64,000 nt of DNA, taken from Aquila chrysaetos chrysaetos. Lineage: Eukaryota; Chordata; Aves; Accipitriformes; Accipitridae. Of this stretch, positions 34,301 through 57,770 are shown piece by piece. A program made the translations under genes and the position numbers. Where the stretch lies: the NCBI RefSeq assembly GCF_900496995.4, contig NC_044020.1, positions 14,030,001 through 14,094,000 on the forward strand, read 5' to 3'. The notes beneath the pieces are model-generated. The model ran no database searches, was not told the DNA's origin, and saw only the letters and a list, made by a program, of their open reading frames with translations. Within the stretch, counting starts at the first letter, position 1; each line of letters starts with the position of its first letter.

Positions 34301-37300
34301 TCTTTGCTCCCCAGAATAGTAGCTCAGAATTTACTCAACCAAGGAAAATTTTTTGCTTTGAATTTTCCTCTGGGGTAGTTTGCTTTTATTTCCAAGTTTT
34401 TCTGTTCTCCATTAACTGCAATTTCTTTGGAATTAAATAAATGGGTAATTTTGTCTTAATCTCCCAGACTATTTTAGGCACAGGCTGTGGGTCTATGGAG
34501 ATGGCTCCAGTCTCATTGTACTGCATATGCTATTGGTCCATGTAGGGTATTACCTAACACTCTTCTTCTATTTTCCAACAGGGATGCATATTCTTCTGTT
34601 ACTTATTTTCCAGTGCTTGCTAACATCAGCAGGTCAGGACAGGGGCATTCACCAAGCAAGGTAATCTCTTTCTGCCAGCTGGCTTCTGGCTGCATGCTGT
34701 GATCTGTGGCCTCTCTGGCCCATGAGCACCCAAAAGCCTGTAGCCGGGCTTTCATGGCAGGATTCACCCAAAAGCCAGATTCTCACTGCTAGCTTTTAAC
34801 AAGGCTTGTCATGGAAAACACGGCTGTGCTTTCCTCTAAGAAAGACTGGCTCTCAGCAGGGAGCTGGGCACTTCAACAGCCTCCCTGCAGCACGCTCGCC
34901 CTGTCACTACCAGTTTTCTGATGGGTAGCACTCACCCTCTGACAGCCAGCTCAGAGCTTCCTTTCAGAAGTTATAGCTCTATCAACTGTTACTGGCTTAA
35001 TAAAGACATCGAGGCCTCAGTTCTTGGTACTTTCTGGTTGTTTTCTTCTAGTCTTTCTCTCACCTTGACACTTGCACGCACCTCCAGGGATCATTCATAC
35101 AGCATGTGTCTCTCTGATTAATGTTAATACCTCTCAGTGTGAAAACTAAGTACTAAAAAAGGGGTTGTGACTCAGATGTGCAGTAACATTTTAAGTCCTC
35201 TGTTGATCACTTAGTGTCAAACCCGCTCTTAAATTTTCCATTGCCAACTGTGCAGAACAAGTACAACATTATCTATTTCCCTAACTCCTTTTCCAGCACT
35301 AGACAGAACCAGCTCTGCACTCTCCATTAATCTGCACTGCTTGCCTCTCCCATCACAACTTAATTCTTTTACCTGAACCCTGATTTAATGCCTCCTTTGT
35401 TCCCTGTATTTGTCCAGTTTCTTAATGTGCTGATGTGGCTTAGGGGTTGTTTACTATACCCAACTGGAATATTTTGCATGCTTATACAAAGATGAATAAA
35501 GATCAATATCCTCATTGATTTGCCCTAGGTCATCAGGTAAATCAGTAAGAAAAAAAATTGTGCATCCTACTTCATTTGCTTAAATCAGCAGTACAGTTCA
35601 AATAATAAAGCAGTGCTGCAATGACGCTCCAGTAGGAACTCCAAAATCCAGCTAAAATGCTGCTTTTGTTTCACGTTTTACTTGTAAAAACCTGTGTACA
35701 AATGCTGAAGAGAAGCTTGGATGAAAACACAACAGGGTTGCTAACTACACCAGGTACACCTGGATGAGATATTCTGGTTTTCTCTGCATCTCTAAGGTAA
35801 TAAAATTTGGTAACAGCCCCTATTACCTGGAATGAAGGACAAGGATGTTCCAGGTAATGCAGACATCATTTCTTGTCATCAATTTCTCTCATGTGGCTGT
35901 CCCCAGATTAAAATTAATCAGTGCCTCCTTCTAACACACTTGCAGTGAACTGCTGGTGCAGGAGGAAGCCCCTGTCACAGCTGACATGGTTCAAAGTAAG
36001 AGTGCCCGCCATTCTGCTAATAAACCAAGTCAGCATAAGCGCTTTTGTTGGCTTGTAGAGGAGAGGGTGTAGGGGGGTACAAACCCACTAGTCTCCGACT
36101 TCAGATGCGATATATGTAAAGCTCAGACCATTTTTAAGGACCTGCTTTGAATCACTGCGGCCCACGTGATTGACTAACTAAACACATTCTTGAGGCCACT
36201 AACTTTTCTATGCAAGTATGACAGTGGTTATTTCTTCCTCTTTCCTGCACAGGAAGATACAGGAGGAGATACAAAACTAACAAAGGAAAGCAACTCCAAT
36301 ATCTTCCACTATGAAGTCCACAGTCAGACAATTCACTAGTTATTATTTTGCTTTTCAAAAGCGTACAAGATCTGGATTTGTGAAGGTCTTGCTACCTTCA
36401 TGACAGAATCAGACCATCAGATCCTGTACAGAGAATCCCTTTCTGTCACAGCCAAGCATGTTTATGTTATTGGTATCAGAGAAAGTCTTAGTAACTTTTA
36501 ATACATTTTTTTTTTTTAGTGAATATAACCTACCTGAAGATAATGTTGTAATATGGCCCATCACTGTGGAGTGATGTACAACAGAGCCATCTGTCTCTTC
36601 TATGACCCCATCTCTAGCTTATTCTGTCTGTGACACTATCTATAAGCATTACCCCATTGCCTGTATCAGTTTTCCAAGGGCAACAGTAGCACTAGGACAA
36701 CATAAAAGCTACACTTTCAAATTATGATGGCCAAATCTAGGCCATTCACTTCTTTAGAGATGATCTTACGATCCATTTGAAGTCTTTTCATCGGGCATTG
36801 GAGCAAATATTCATAGTGCACGTCACCTCCCAAAGACTAGTTACCTCCTCTTGTCTCACCCCTCAATATTTTATTTCCATATGCTGCACTCTATTTCAAC
36901 ATTTAGAGTTTGTTCCTAGCCCTAGTTATAGAGAAAATAATGACCCAACTGCGTAAGTTCAACTGCATTTTCAAAGCACTGGCAGATAGCCTACTGATGA
37001 GCTAGGAAAAAACCATCAGAAAGGACCAAAACAAATCTGTTCCAAAAAGGACTATTTGAATCAAGAAACAATACACTTAAGCATGCACATGAGAAGGCTT
37101 TTCCTTTACTAGAGTAGTGTTACAAAACCAGAGCCCAATGCTTAGTCAGGAAGCTTGATCACTGACAGTTGCAAAGATGAAAGCTGTAACCTGTAACAGT
37201 TATACAAAATCTAGAAAGAGTAGGACTTTAGTCCAGATACACTTATTATCCAGTCACAGAACCATGTATCAAAAAGCAAAGCACTAGAAGAATGAATACC

Positions 37301-38379
37301 GTAACCATCTGTGTGGAAAACAAAAACTGGTACCTAAATGCAACAGGAAAGAGCAGTAAAACAAAAACAACCCAACCTTGCCGAAGAATCTTACAAAGTA
37401 AGAGGAAATCAAAAGCACTTCTTCCAGAAACAGATTAAATAAGTTTGGATTCAGGATTTTCTTAGCAGTCATTCTCCATTTTAGAGAAATGAGGCAGTAA
37501 AAGGCTTATCTAGCATTTAGAGTCTACTCTAACATGAGGGCATGCACCTTAGCTTGAGAAGAAAGGGCCTCAGGTTAAAAAGACTGCATAAAGCAGTGTT
37601 ACTGCAGCTCGGCAAGTATTCTTCATAGCACAATGTAAAATTTCTACCATTCCTGAATCGCTGCAATACTTGCAGAAGATTATTTCAAAACATATTCCAG
37701 CGGTAATTCATCAGTTTCTTATTTCCATGAAACAAGCTTCAGAATTGAGCACTAGATGAAGAGTCATGTATTCTGGCAGAGGCTTGTAGTATGGAAAGTC
37801 ACCTCAAGAATTTTTCTGTCCTACACCATAAAATGTGGAGACAATACTAGTCATCACAGCAGAAGGAAAGGAGAAGTAAGCATTAGTAAAACTTAAGAGA
37901 TTAGGTAAGGAATATAGTTATGCTACTGTTATTTAACTTAATAGTTACTCTAACAATAGAGAGAATAGTTGTAACAGAGTCAGTTGTTGTTCCTCAAGTC
38001 CTAAAATTTAATTACTACAGGGGTATGGTTTGGATCTCCTGAACAGAAGCAACAAACCTGTAACTGGAAATTGATTGTATTTGTTATATTTAAGTAGCGC
38101 AGTTATGTTACTCTCGTTCTCTCTTGTGAAAGAGGATTGAGGGAGCAAAACTACTGACCCATTTTTTAGGAAGAATGAAGCTCATCCTAGAGTCCTATTC
38201 AAGTGGCTTGCCTACAATTCAACGTTACTCAAGCAAATAGCTTGACGGTACTCCATGCACTTGAATTCTAGCTTCAGAGAACAGTTATTACACACAGCCC
38301 TCAAGTAGTAAGTCCTTATACACACAAGCCCACTTTTCAAAGGTTGCTGCCAATCCCCCAGAGAGAAGCTACAAAGAAC
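31301..38379. other. Intergenic, no gene recognised
   Basis: About 7 kb between the LTR and the 3' end of ATP6V1E1. GC content falls toward AT-rich sequence after about 33.5 kb. It contains a perfect 11-bp inverted repeat at 35822-35858 and several short ORFs without recognisable similarity. No SLC25A18 exon was found. Confidence 0.6.
35822..35858. repeat. Perfect 11-bp inverted repeat
   Basis: ATTACCTGGAA at 35822-35832 is the reverse complement of TTCCAGGTAAT at 35848-35858, with a 15-nt loop. Confidence 0.8.
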
Positions 38380-38932
38380 TCCATACACACACGCATTTTT
38401 ATTTTAATAAATAAAGTTTTACAGGCTCAGGCTTTTTTTTTTTTAAATCACATATACAGAACAGAGAAATGCCTGACCAAGTAACATGAATTAAACTACT
38501 AACCCTGGGAAGGAATGCATGCCCTCTGTAACACTGAAGACCTTAACTGAAAAGGGATTTCCCATCGGCAGCATAGTAATTTACTTCACAGATTAGACAA
38601 CTTGAAAGACATGTGGCCAAAGCAAAGAGAGTGACCCTAAATGGACCACTTGTCTTTATAGAGCCACAACAGTGCAAGGAAAGCCAAGAGCCCAAATGCC
38701 TCCATTTTCTAGTGTCACTTTTGGATGAATATGTATGTCTTCACATCCTTTAAGCAATACATTCTAACCACAAGTAGAGAGGCTAAGCACAGCAGGTATG
38801 CAAAATTATTCCATTGAAGAACAGATACTGGATGACACGGTAATGTTATATTTCAAGATTTTAAACTAGCAGATGCTTTTGCATCCCCTTCAGTATGGCA
38901 GTGGAACAGATCCCACCTTCTCTCATAGAGGT
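38380..38932 (-). other. ATP6V1E1: ATP6V1E1 3' UTR
   Basis: Sequence downstream of the TAA stop (38933-38935) on the minus strand, running about 550 nt to a poly(A) signal at 38398-38403. The exact cleavage point is inferred. Confidence 0.7.
38398..38403 (-). terminator. ATP6V1E1: ATP6V1E1 poly(A) signal
   Basis: TTTATT on the plus strand, i.e. AATAAA on the minus strand, about 530 nt after the stop codon. Confidence 0.65.
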
Positions 38933-50290
<11,358 letters not shown>

Positions 50291-50699
50291 GGCGGCGGCG
50301 TTGGCGGCGGCGGCGGGGCTCGGTGGAAGGCGGCTGGGGCCGTCGGCGACCGCGAGTGGAATCAAATCCGGTTCGGGTCACAGCTGGTGCTGCTGCCGCT
50401 GTGTCACGCCGCCCCGCCCACTTGCTCCTCCGGGCCAATAGAAACCCGAGCTCTGGCCGGCGTCACGGGGGCGGGTTCTTGCGCGTGGCAGACTGCCATC
50501 TTGCGGTCGGGGACGGGGTGTCGTCTTCAGCGCCTCTTCACGACCGGAGCGGGGAGCGCCCGGCTCCGCCCGCCTTCCTTCGCGCCGGTCGCCGGTGGCG
50601 GGGCCGGCAGCTGCCCCCGAAGCCCGGCCGGAGTGAGGTAGCCGGGACCGCCCGGAAGAGAAAAGCAGCAGGGCGCAGGGAGGCCGGAGATCGCGGCTG

Positions 50700-51280
50700 T
50701 CGGGTGGAGGTGGCTTGGGGGAGCCTTGTGGTGGGCCCCTCAGGTTGGCTGTACTTTTGTGGTTAACAGCTATGGCACCAGCGTTTCATTGTAGAAATAC
50801 GTGCTGGGGACTCACAGCCGCCTTTGTTATTACCTTCTGTCATTTTGTGGTGCAGAAACGTTCAAGACCGTTTTCGAATGATGTGCTGATTCTTCAGGAG
50901 TTCTGTTACTGCTTCCATCCTTTTCTTTATGGCAAAACTTAACACAATCTTCATAGCCTCTAATGGTATTTGTTTATTCTAGCTGGCGGGAAGCTTCCAT
51001 TTCCATTCTGCAGGTACACCTACTGAAAAAAATAGAACTGTTCCTTACAAATCGGTGTCAAACGTGGTATTTGTCATATCCCTGCTCCTTCCTGGCCTAC
51101 TTCTGTTTCGTCAGTTTTTACGGCGCCTTGTTTTCTGTGTGAAAAAGCTTATTACAAAACTGTGTAACTTTTGTCTTTTTTCATATTGCATTTATGTTAC
51201 AGTGTGGGGAATCAACTTGTATTTTGGGGCTTGAGAACACTTTACTGTCACTTCGGGCGCAATCTAAATAAAGCAGTCAG
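50700..51280. other. Spacer between the two CpG islands
   Basis: About 600 bp of lower-GC sequence between the ATP6V1E1 and BCL2L13 islands. It contains a short ORF (50715-50942) that I do not recognise and treat as chance. Confidence 0.6.
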
Positions 51281-51654
51281 AACTGCGTCCGGACTTGCTT
51301 TCTTTCCTCCAGCCCGGGTGCTCTGTGACACCCCCTCGCACCCCCAGCCTCACGGGCGGCTTTCCCTGTGGGGCTCTGACCCAGCCGACCCGCACCTACA
51401 GCCCTCTGAACCGCATCAGGGCCGCGGAAGCCGACTGCCACCCGCTCCTTCCCTCAGAATCTGCGAGGAAAGCGCCAAGGGGTTAACGCGAATCCTCCGG
51501 TTGCGTTTTTCTCGTGTACGTGTGCCTTTGGGCGCAGCAAACCCGCTCCCGCCCCGGGAGAGGGGCTTCCCCCCCCCGCCCTCCTCGCCCCACGGCCGCT
51601 GCCCCGGCGGAATGGCCGGCCGCGCCGCCGCGCCTCTTCCCGCCCCCTCGGGGA

Positions 51655-51664
51655 GTCACGTGAC
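51655..51664. promoter_or_regulatory. CLEAR element (TFEB/TFE3/MITF site)
   Basis: GTCACGTGAC, an exact match to the 10-bp palindromic CLEAR consensus through which TFEB controls lysosomal and autophagy genes. It lies about 110 bp before the first ATG of BCL2L13 exon 1 and about 1.37 kb upstream of the ATP6V1E1 start codon. Function is inferred. Confidence 0.7.
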
Positions 51665-51774
51665 GGGGGAGGTGTCCCGCCGGGCCCCGCCCCTCGGCGC
51701 GGGCCGTGACGCGCGACACAAACTGCCGCGACGTGACGCTCCCGCCGCCGTCCCCTCCTCCCCGCCCCTCCATC

Positions 51775-51801
51775 ATGGCGGCGGCGGCGGCGGCAAATTA
51801 G
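51775..51801 (+). CDS. Upstream ORF in the BCL2L13 5' UTR
   Basis: ATG, five GCG codons, GCA, AAT and TAG: a peptide of M, six Ala and Asn. It is out of frame with the main coding sequence and overlaps the (GCG)n tract. If transcribed, it could reduce initiation at the main start. Confidence 0.4.
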   Translation: MAAAAAAN

Positions 51802-51908
51802 GGCAGAGCTCGCACCGCCTCGCGCGCGCGCGCGGGCGCCCACCACCCCCGGCGGACCGACCCGGAGCAGCGCCGCTCCTCGCCCGGCCGGCCCGCCCGC
51901 CGCCGCCC

Positions 51909-51935
51909 CCTCCTCCTCCTCCTCCTCCTCCTCCC
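51909..51935 (+). repeat. (TCC)n trinucleotide repeat
   Basis: About eight or nine TCC units near the end of BCL2L13 exon 1. In the extended frame it codes polyproline. A second CCT run lies in the intron near 52108-52126. Confidence 0.85.
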
Positions 51936-51956
51936 CGCCCCCCGCCGCGCTCACAG

Positions 51957-54900
51957 GTGAGGAGGGGGGTGGGGGCGGGCGACTTATTTATTTATTTTCC
52001 CGTCGCGCCCCCGCCGGCCGGGAGTGGGGTGGGGGGAGCGGGCGCGAGCGCGAGGACGGCGCGGCCGTTGGGCAGCTCGGCGGCGGTGGCACCGCGCGCG
52101 CCGCCGCCTCCTCCTCCTCCTCCTCCCTCCCCCCTCCCGCCGCGCGCTGTCTGTGAGGGGAGGGGGGAGCCGGCCGCTCTCCGCGGGGCCGGTGGCCGGA
52201 GAACTTCCCCGCGGGGGCGGGGCGCGGCGGGGCCACGCCCCTCGGCGGCTGTTGCCCCCTCCCGCCCCCGCCGTGACTGCGGCTGAAGGACGCGTCCCGC
52301 CGAGGGCCGGCGGCGATCCCAGCGCGTCGCTGCCCGCCGGGCGCCGCCCTGGAGCCGCCGGGCCGGGCCGGGCCCCGCGGTGTGGGAGAAGGGGCTGTGC
52401 CCCCTCCGGCCCCCGGCAGCTCCTGAAGGGCGGCGGCAAGGAGAGCCGCGGCTCCTCCGCTGCAGGGGCTGCGGCCTGCCCGCCTGCCCGCAGCTGCCGC
52501 TGTAGCGTGTAGGCTGTGACTCCCGCACGGACCCGGCCGGCTGACTCATCCCGGCTTTTTGCTCCTTGCCGTTTCTGCCCGGATATAAATATCTCATTCA
52601 TCGCCGTAGTAACTGAGTAGCTTACGCTGCACTCTCGCAGGCTGCTCGTCCGCTCCGGCTCTAGGTTCGTCTGGCGCTGTTGATGCTGACAGCGAGCGCA
52701 AGGCTTCTGCCTTACCTGCCTCTCCTCTCGTTCACTTCCAAATCCAAACAGCGCCTGGCAAATTAAAAAAGAAAGTGAATGAAAGCTTGTTAAGCAAAGC
52801 TGGGTCCATCATGATTTAATATTGTGGTAAGACGGTTTAAAGCTGGAAAGGATCGAGAACCTTTCTAGTAGATAACTCATACAGTATTAGGGTTTCTTCC
52901 TAAAAGAAAAATCAAACCGTTTGCCTAGAATGCTCACTTAATTACATTTCCTTCTCTAAGGTCAACTAAAACCACTGCCCAGATAAAAAACTATCATATT
53001 TTCCAGCATTTCTCTCCATTACGTGCCACCAGAGGATCAGTAATGGATGCAATATTGATTCGTTTCCAGTAGGAATTGACATGTTTGAACTCAGTAGTTC
53101 TCGGTTTATTAAAAACAATGTCTTAGTCATACTGTCATATATTGTTGGAAGAGTGCTCGGAAGAATTTATCTTCCAACTCGATCGCAATCGGGTGCTTTG
53201 GAAAGTCGTGGCTGTTACGTGTTTTCAGAGACAAATTGCTGCAAGGTTAAACTAGTCCACATGTGCAAGTCTCATCCAAAATCCCTATACAAGCCATCTG
53301 GTAAGGTTGCAGAGTGCTTGAATATTTTCCATCTTGTTGATATTAGGTGTGGTTTTGTAGACCTGCAGCTTCTTGAAATTCGGTACATTTGAATAAAGAG
53401 CACCACATAAATGTAAGGCTGTAGATCAGAGTGAACCAAGAGTCGTTACCTGTTGCAGAGATTGATATCAGGAGGGTGACCCAAACCTGTGAAGGTATCG
53501 ATGGCATGCTGCCCTAAAAATGATTTGAACTCCGGTGCTACCATTTTGTTGTCCCTCTAAATTTCCCTGTCTGTGCTTGGGTGAACACTTGCTGACTGAG
53601 TCCACGCATGCTTTGAAATAATTTTCCAGCAGCAGGAAGTATTCCGCTAGAGCGGCTGCCTAGGATTGCTAAGTTTGTAGCTGGTAACTGAGGCTTGGTA
53701 GCCGGGGCTGTAGTTGGGAACCGCATCCAGCCCTAGATTGACTCCCTTTTCAAGTGGAACTTAACTGTGGTCGTGGTGGTGGTGTTATTTGTAAAAAGAA
53801 GGCAATATGTGACTGTGCTGTTGTTTCTGGACCTGTGTTTTTAGTGCATTAGAAATCGGTAGCAATATTGATCACCTACTGTTTTGTTTATAAACATGCA
53901 GCAAAATACTTTGTAAGGCTACAGCTCTAAATGCAAAAGGCAAGTCTCAGACCTGCAACAGTCGAATAAATGTGCAGTAGATCTTAGTGGCAGCTGGTGA
54001 ACTGTTCTTACAGGCAATGTCGTAATGCTGTTGCATTTTGGCTTTTGAATGATGCACGGTAAACGCAGCTTGATGTGCGGTAGGATTTGTGCAGGTAAGG
54101 ACTAAAACATAGCAAAGCCTCATTGCTGGGGATTATATTCACTGTATTCATTGGTGGACTTGCGTTGCCCGTTATCTAACATATAACTCTTCTGTGGATT
54201 AGGATGTGACAGATTGCGTGAGGAAATGTCAGTCTGACTGGAACTCCTGTTCTCAGGTCGGTTGAGCAGCTCAGCCCACATGAAACAAGTGACAGCAGGG
54301 TCGGAGGAGTAAGGAGCTAAGTAAGCTTCAACAGGTGTAGCCTTTTATTCCCCCAAGGGTGCAGGAATTGAGGAAGGTGAAATTTTTTGTAGGGAGTAAT
54401 TGGTAACAATTTTGATCTATTTAGCTTTTTAAGAGGCAATATTCTTGCAGTGGATCTATTACACCAGAAGTAACCTTCTTGCCCCTGCTTTGAGCCTTAT
54501 GTAGTCTGTATAATGCCTTATTTCTTCTGCTCCATTACATCTCCCATACAAGCCTTTGTCTTATTCTCTTAAACAGTTTCCTGACTCTCTTCCATTTTGC
54601 ATCTGTAGTAGAAAGCTCTTCTTCCTCTGATCTGATCTCTCAAGCTTCATGTCCTTTGTTAATCCCACTCATTCCTGAAAAATGCTCTTTTCTGAGACAT
54701 TTACAGTATCTGAGTCAATATTTCTCTTATTTCTTTTTGTAAACAAAACCAGTCATTCACAATTCAAAATGAGTAATTCAGTTGCTGAGCTGTGGGCTTC
54801 TCTCAAAGGAAGACCAGTGATTCTGAAGTGTGTTTCCAGTCTGACATGCTTTTATGTGAAGCTGAGGATACTTCTTCCATTCAAGTTCTTAAGTCTCCCT

Positions 54901-57580
54901 TCTCATTTCAGTATAAAACTACCTCTCAGAATATATCAACCAAAGTGAGTACTTTTTTTCATCCAAAGGTTTTTTCCTTCATTTTTTTCCCCAGGGAAAC
55001 ATTAACCACTATTTAAATAAGCTGTGGTCTGATTCTCTCTCTTCCCCCCCCCCCCCTCCTCCCTGCAGAGGTGCTGAGCTAAGCATGCTGAAATTTTTGT
55101 GAATTAGGCCTCACTGTTGCACATGGATCACTGTGCTGGTATGGAGTCTCATGCTTGTTTTGATCGACTGTTTTTTTCTTTCATTTTCTGCATTGATCTG
55201 GAATTATATTTTGAAGAATAATCTTTTTTATATATTCAGACTTGTTCTTTGATCCACAGCATAGTGTCTGGATGTCTCTGGACCATCCGTCAGACTGATT
55301 CTTTCAGGACAGATCAGTGCAGGTTGTCTGGAAGGGCTCCCATTCACTGTAGGCGTTGCGAGAAGCTTGTTGGTTTCAGGACTGTGGATCTCTACTGAAC
55401 GTACCAGAACTGAAATGTGCTGGGGAGCTTTTGCTTTTTGGTGAATGGCATCTTTCACACCTGGTGGTGTGATGCGATGATGGCATCTGGGGATCTGGTC
55501 TGAAGAGCACATCTATTGTTAAAGGATTCTAAAGTCTTCTGAGCAGTTACTTTTTCCAAATCTCCCTGCTTAATGAAAGTCTCAGTTTGTGGAAGTGGCT
55601 GAAGGGTAACTGTGTATTGTGAAAAAGCTGCGTTTATCCTCTGCTATAATTTCTTTAGTTTCTGAAGCATGATACATTGCCTGTAGAGCACTCTGGGATA
55701 GAAGAGGCAACATAAATGTAGGATTACTACTCCAAGGGAAAAGGGATGAGCATTGACTCAAAGTTTCGACATTGGTTTCTTCCTATATAAATCACTACTC
55801 CAGTTCAAGCCATAGCAAAGACTCAACCGAATCTTTCTGGTAAAGGATTTCAGGCATTTTGAAATACATGGCAAGAGGCAGGGCTTCCAGAGTATAGTCT
55901 TCATGAAAGAGTCCTCTTCCGTTTTCAATACTGAATGAGTTTCAGAAACTAGAGTTGCTAAAAATTAAAGAAAGAACGCTTAGCCAATTTTACACCAACT
56001 CTTTTCCTTTTGCAGCTTTTAGTTTTACAGATAATTTTTTCTTTGCCAAGCTACCTACTCACACAAGTAACTGTGCCACAGCACAGTTATGGTTCTGTTT
56101 ATCCTTAGTAACCATTTGTACTGCTATTAATCTGAATTCCTTTCCAGGGAGGAAGGGGGTTAGAAGTTAGCCCAGATATCTTGCATAGCTAGACGGATCA
56201 ATACTCTTCTTTTGCTTGCTGTGTTTATTATTATTATTTTTAATCTTGAGGGTTCATTTGCAGATTGTGCTTTGGTTTGGGAACCTAGTTCTCTCTCTTA
56301 GTCTCAAGGCATTTCCAGTGTAATTGGGAACCCTCTTAAGATGTTCCAACTTCTGTTCCCTGTATATAGCATTTTTCTCATTTTAACTGCTTTAAACTTG
56401 GTTTAAATTTTTCTTCTAACTCTAACTGCAGTCTCACACTAGTAAATTGTCTAGCTCATTCAGTATCTGTTAAGTAGCTGTTCTGTAGCATGAATGTTTT
56501 TTGCGTGCCTTTCATTTAGACGTCCATTCCAATGGCCAAGAATGGGCTACTACTTGTTTGGGAATGACTCTTTGAAGTGATGGAGAACTTAATTTTGAGA
56601 GTTTATCTTAAAGCCCTAAATATTATTACTTGATTCATCAAGTTGGTAGCAGGTTGGAAGTAGTTATCCAGACTGTTCCTAATCTAAAGGGCTAAAACGT
56701 TGATTAATCTGAAACTTCCTTTCAATCTGTTGTATGGCTTTTTCCCCACTTCCATGTTGTTTTCTGAGATTTTGTCTTTTTAACCTTGTCCTTTATGGCT
56801 GTTTTTAATTTCTCTCCGCCTTAGTTTTTCATGCTATTCTTATTTGGATGTTTGAAAAATGCAACAAAACAATTAGAGTAAAACAGGGAAGTTCTTTGGC
56901 CAGATGTTGCTGTTAGGTGTGGATTTCTGGTTTATAAGTATTAATGTCTGGGTGAGAAATCCATGACACACAACCATCTGTTCTTCCAATCCCTACCATG
57001 AATGTGGAATTTCCTCTTTTTACCATGTGTTTTCCAGTGCCATTGGAACAGTAAAATGAATTTGAGGTAACTGTGGTCACTTTTTCTGCATTAAAATTTT
57101 TAAGCATCATAATAGTGAATCTGAGCAATCAGAGAATCAGGAAAATACTCATCGGAGGCTTAGGGGAAGAGAGACTCCTCAGAACCTGTCTTTTTACCTC
57201 AAATTGTCGTTAACTAAGCCTTCAGAATCCCTCAAAACCTCTTTGCATGGATACATGTGTGGTTTTGTGTGTGGTTGAGTTGGGAGACATTAGGAGGCAG
57301 ACACGTGGTGAGGAACTGTTCAGTTTGCTTTAATGTGAGAGTATGCATGCCAAGCAGGAGTGAGAAGTGCCACTGCTGGCAGCAGGCAGGCAGGGCACTG
57401 GACTGGGGGCAGTTGGTTTTACTCTGCACAGTTCTTATTAAAATAAGAATGCATAGGATATCAGGGCAAAAACCTGAATATTACCTCACGGTTGTTACAT
57501 AATTCCTTGTTATGTATGAGTTCATGACCTATTGCAGTCTTATAAAAAAACAAATAAAATGCTCTATTCTTTCCTTACAG
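51957..57580 (+). other. BCL2L13: BCL2L13 intron 1
   Basis: 5.6 kb. It is GC-rich for the first 0.6 kb, then AT-rich. A TATAAATA at 52584-52591 within the flank of the island could serve an alternative promoter. It includes a poly-C run near 55044-55057. No further exon was recognised. Confidence 0.8.
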
Positions 57581-57770
57581 TCTTCCTCAGTTACCCGGAG
57601 AAAACCCTACGTGCCCCATAAGAACACTGCTGCGTTGCAAGCCAACCCGATGGCGTCCTCTACTGCTGTGCCTGTAGGATTTCACTATGAAACAAAATAC
57701 GTAGTTCTCAGCTACCTGGGACTTTTATCACAAGAGAAGCCACAGGAGCATCCTCCTCCTTCAACTCAAG
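57581..57770 (+). CDS. BCL2L13: BCL2L13 exon 2 with start codon (BCL2-like protein 13, partial)
   Basis: BCL2L13 (Bcl-rambo) is a tail-anchored outer-mitochondrial-membrane member of the BCL2 family and a mitophagy receptor, the proposed mammalian counterpart of yeast Atg32. The exon follows a CTTTCCTTACAG acceptor. ATG lies at 57650 and the coding part codes MASSTAVPVGFHYETKYVVL, then SYLGLLSQEKPQEHPPPSTQ and a split Gly codon before GTAATA at 57771. This matches human MASSSTVPLGFHYETKYVVL and SYLGLLSQEK as I remember it. Only 40 of about 485 residues are present; the BH domains, LIR motif and membrane anchor lie beyond the window. The 23 codons between the acceptor and ATG are open and in frame, and the start context is mediocre (C at -3, G at +4). 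Confidence 0.96.

Larger units (their letters stand above)
51740..51956 (+). other. BCL2L13: BCL2L13 exon 1 (5' UTR; start approximate)
   Basis: The donor CAG/GTGAGG at 51956/51957 is strong. The 5' end is not determined by sequence and is placed in the CpG island near the ATG-containing CCATCATGGCGGC element (YY1-like). It contains an 8-codon upstream ORF (51775-51801) and a long CCT/CCG repeat. The frame continuous with BCL2L13 coding sequence has no stop in this exon. Confidence 0.6.
51280..52520. promoter_or_regulatory. BCL2L13: CpG island and promoter of BCL2L13
   Basis: Extremely GC- and CpG-rich sequence covering the inferred BCL2L13 start region and first exon. It holds an exact CLEAR palindrome (51655-51664), several TGACG CRE half-sites between 51661 and 51737, many GC boxes, (GCG)n and (TCC)n tracts, and no TATA box near the inferred start. 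An AP-1 site (TGACTCA) lies just downstream at 52542-52548. Confidence 0.75.

Noticed and set aside
51171-52286. 371-codon ORF taken as an independent gene
   Set aside because: It runs through the BCL2L13 donor at 51957 into the intron. Only its part up to 51956 is of interest, as an in-frame extension.
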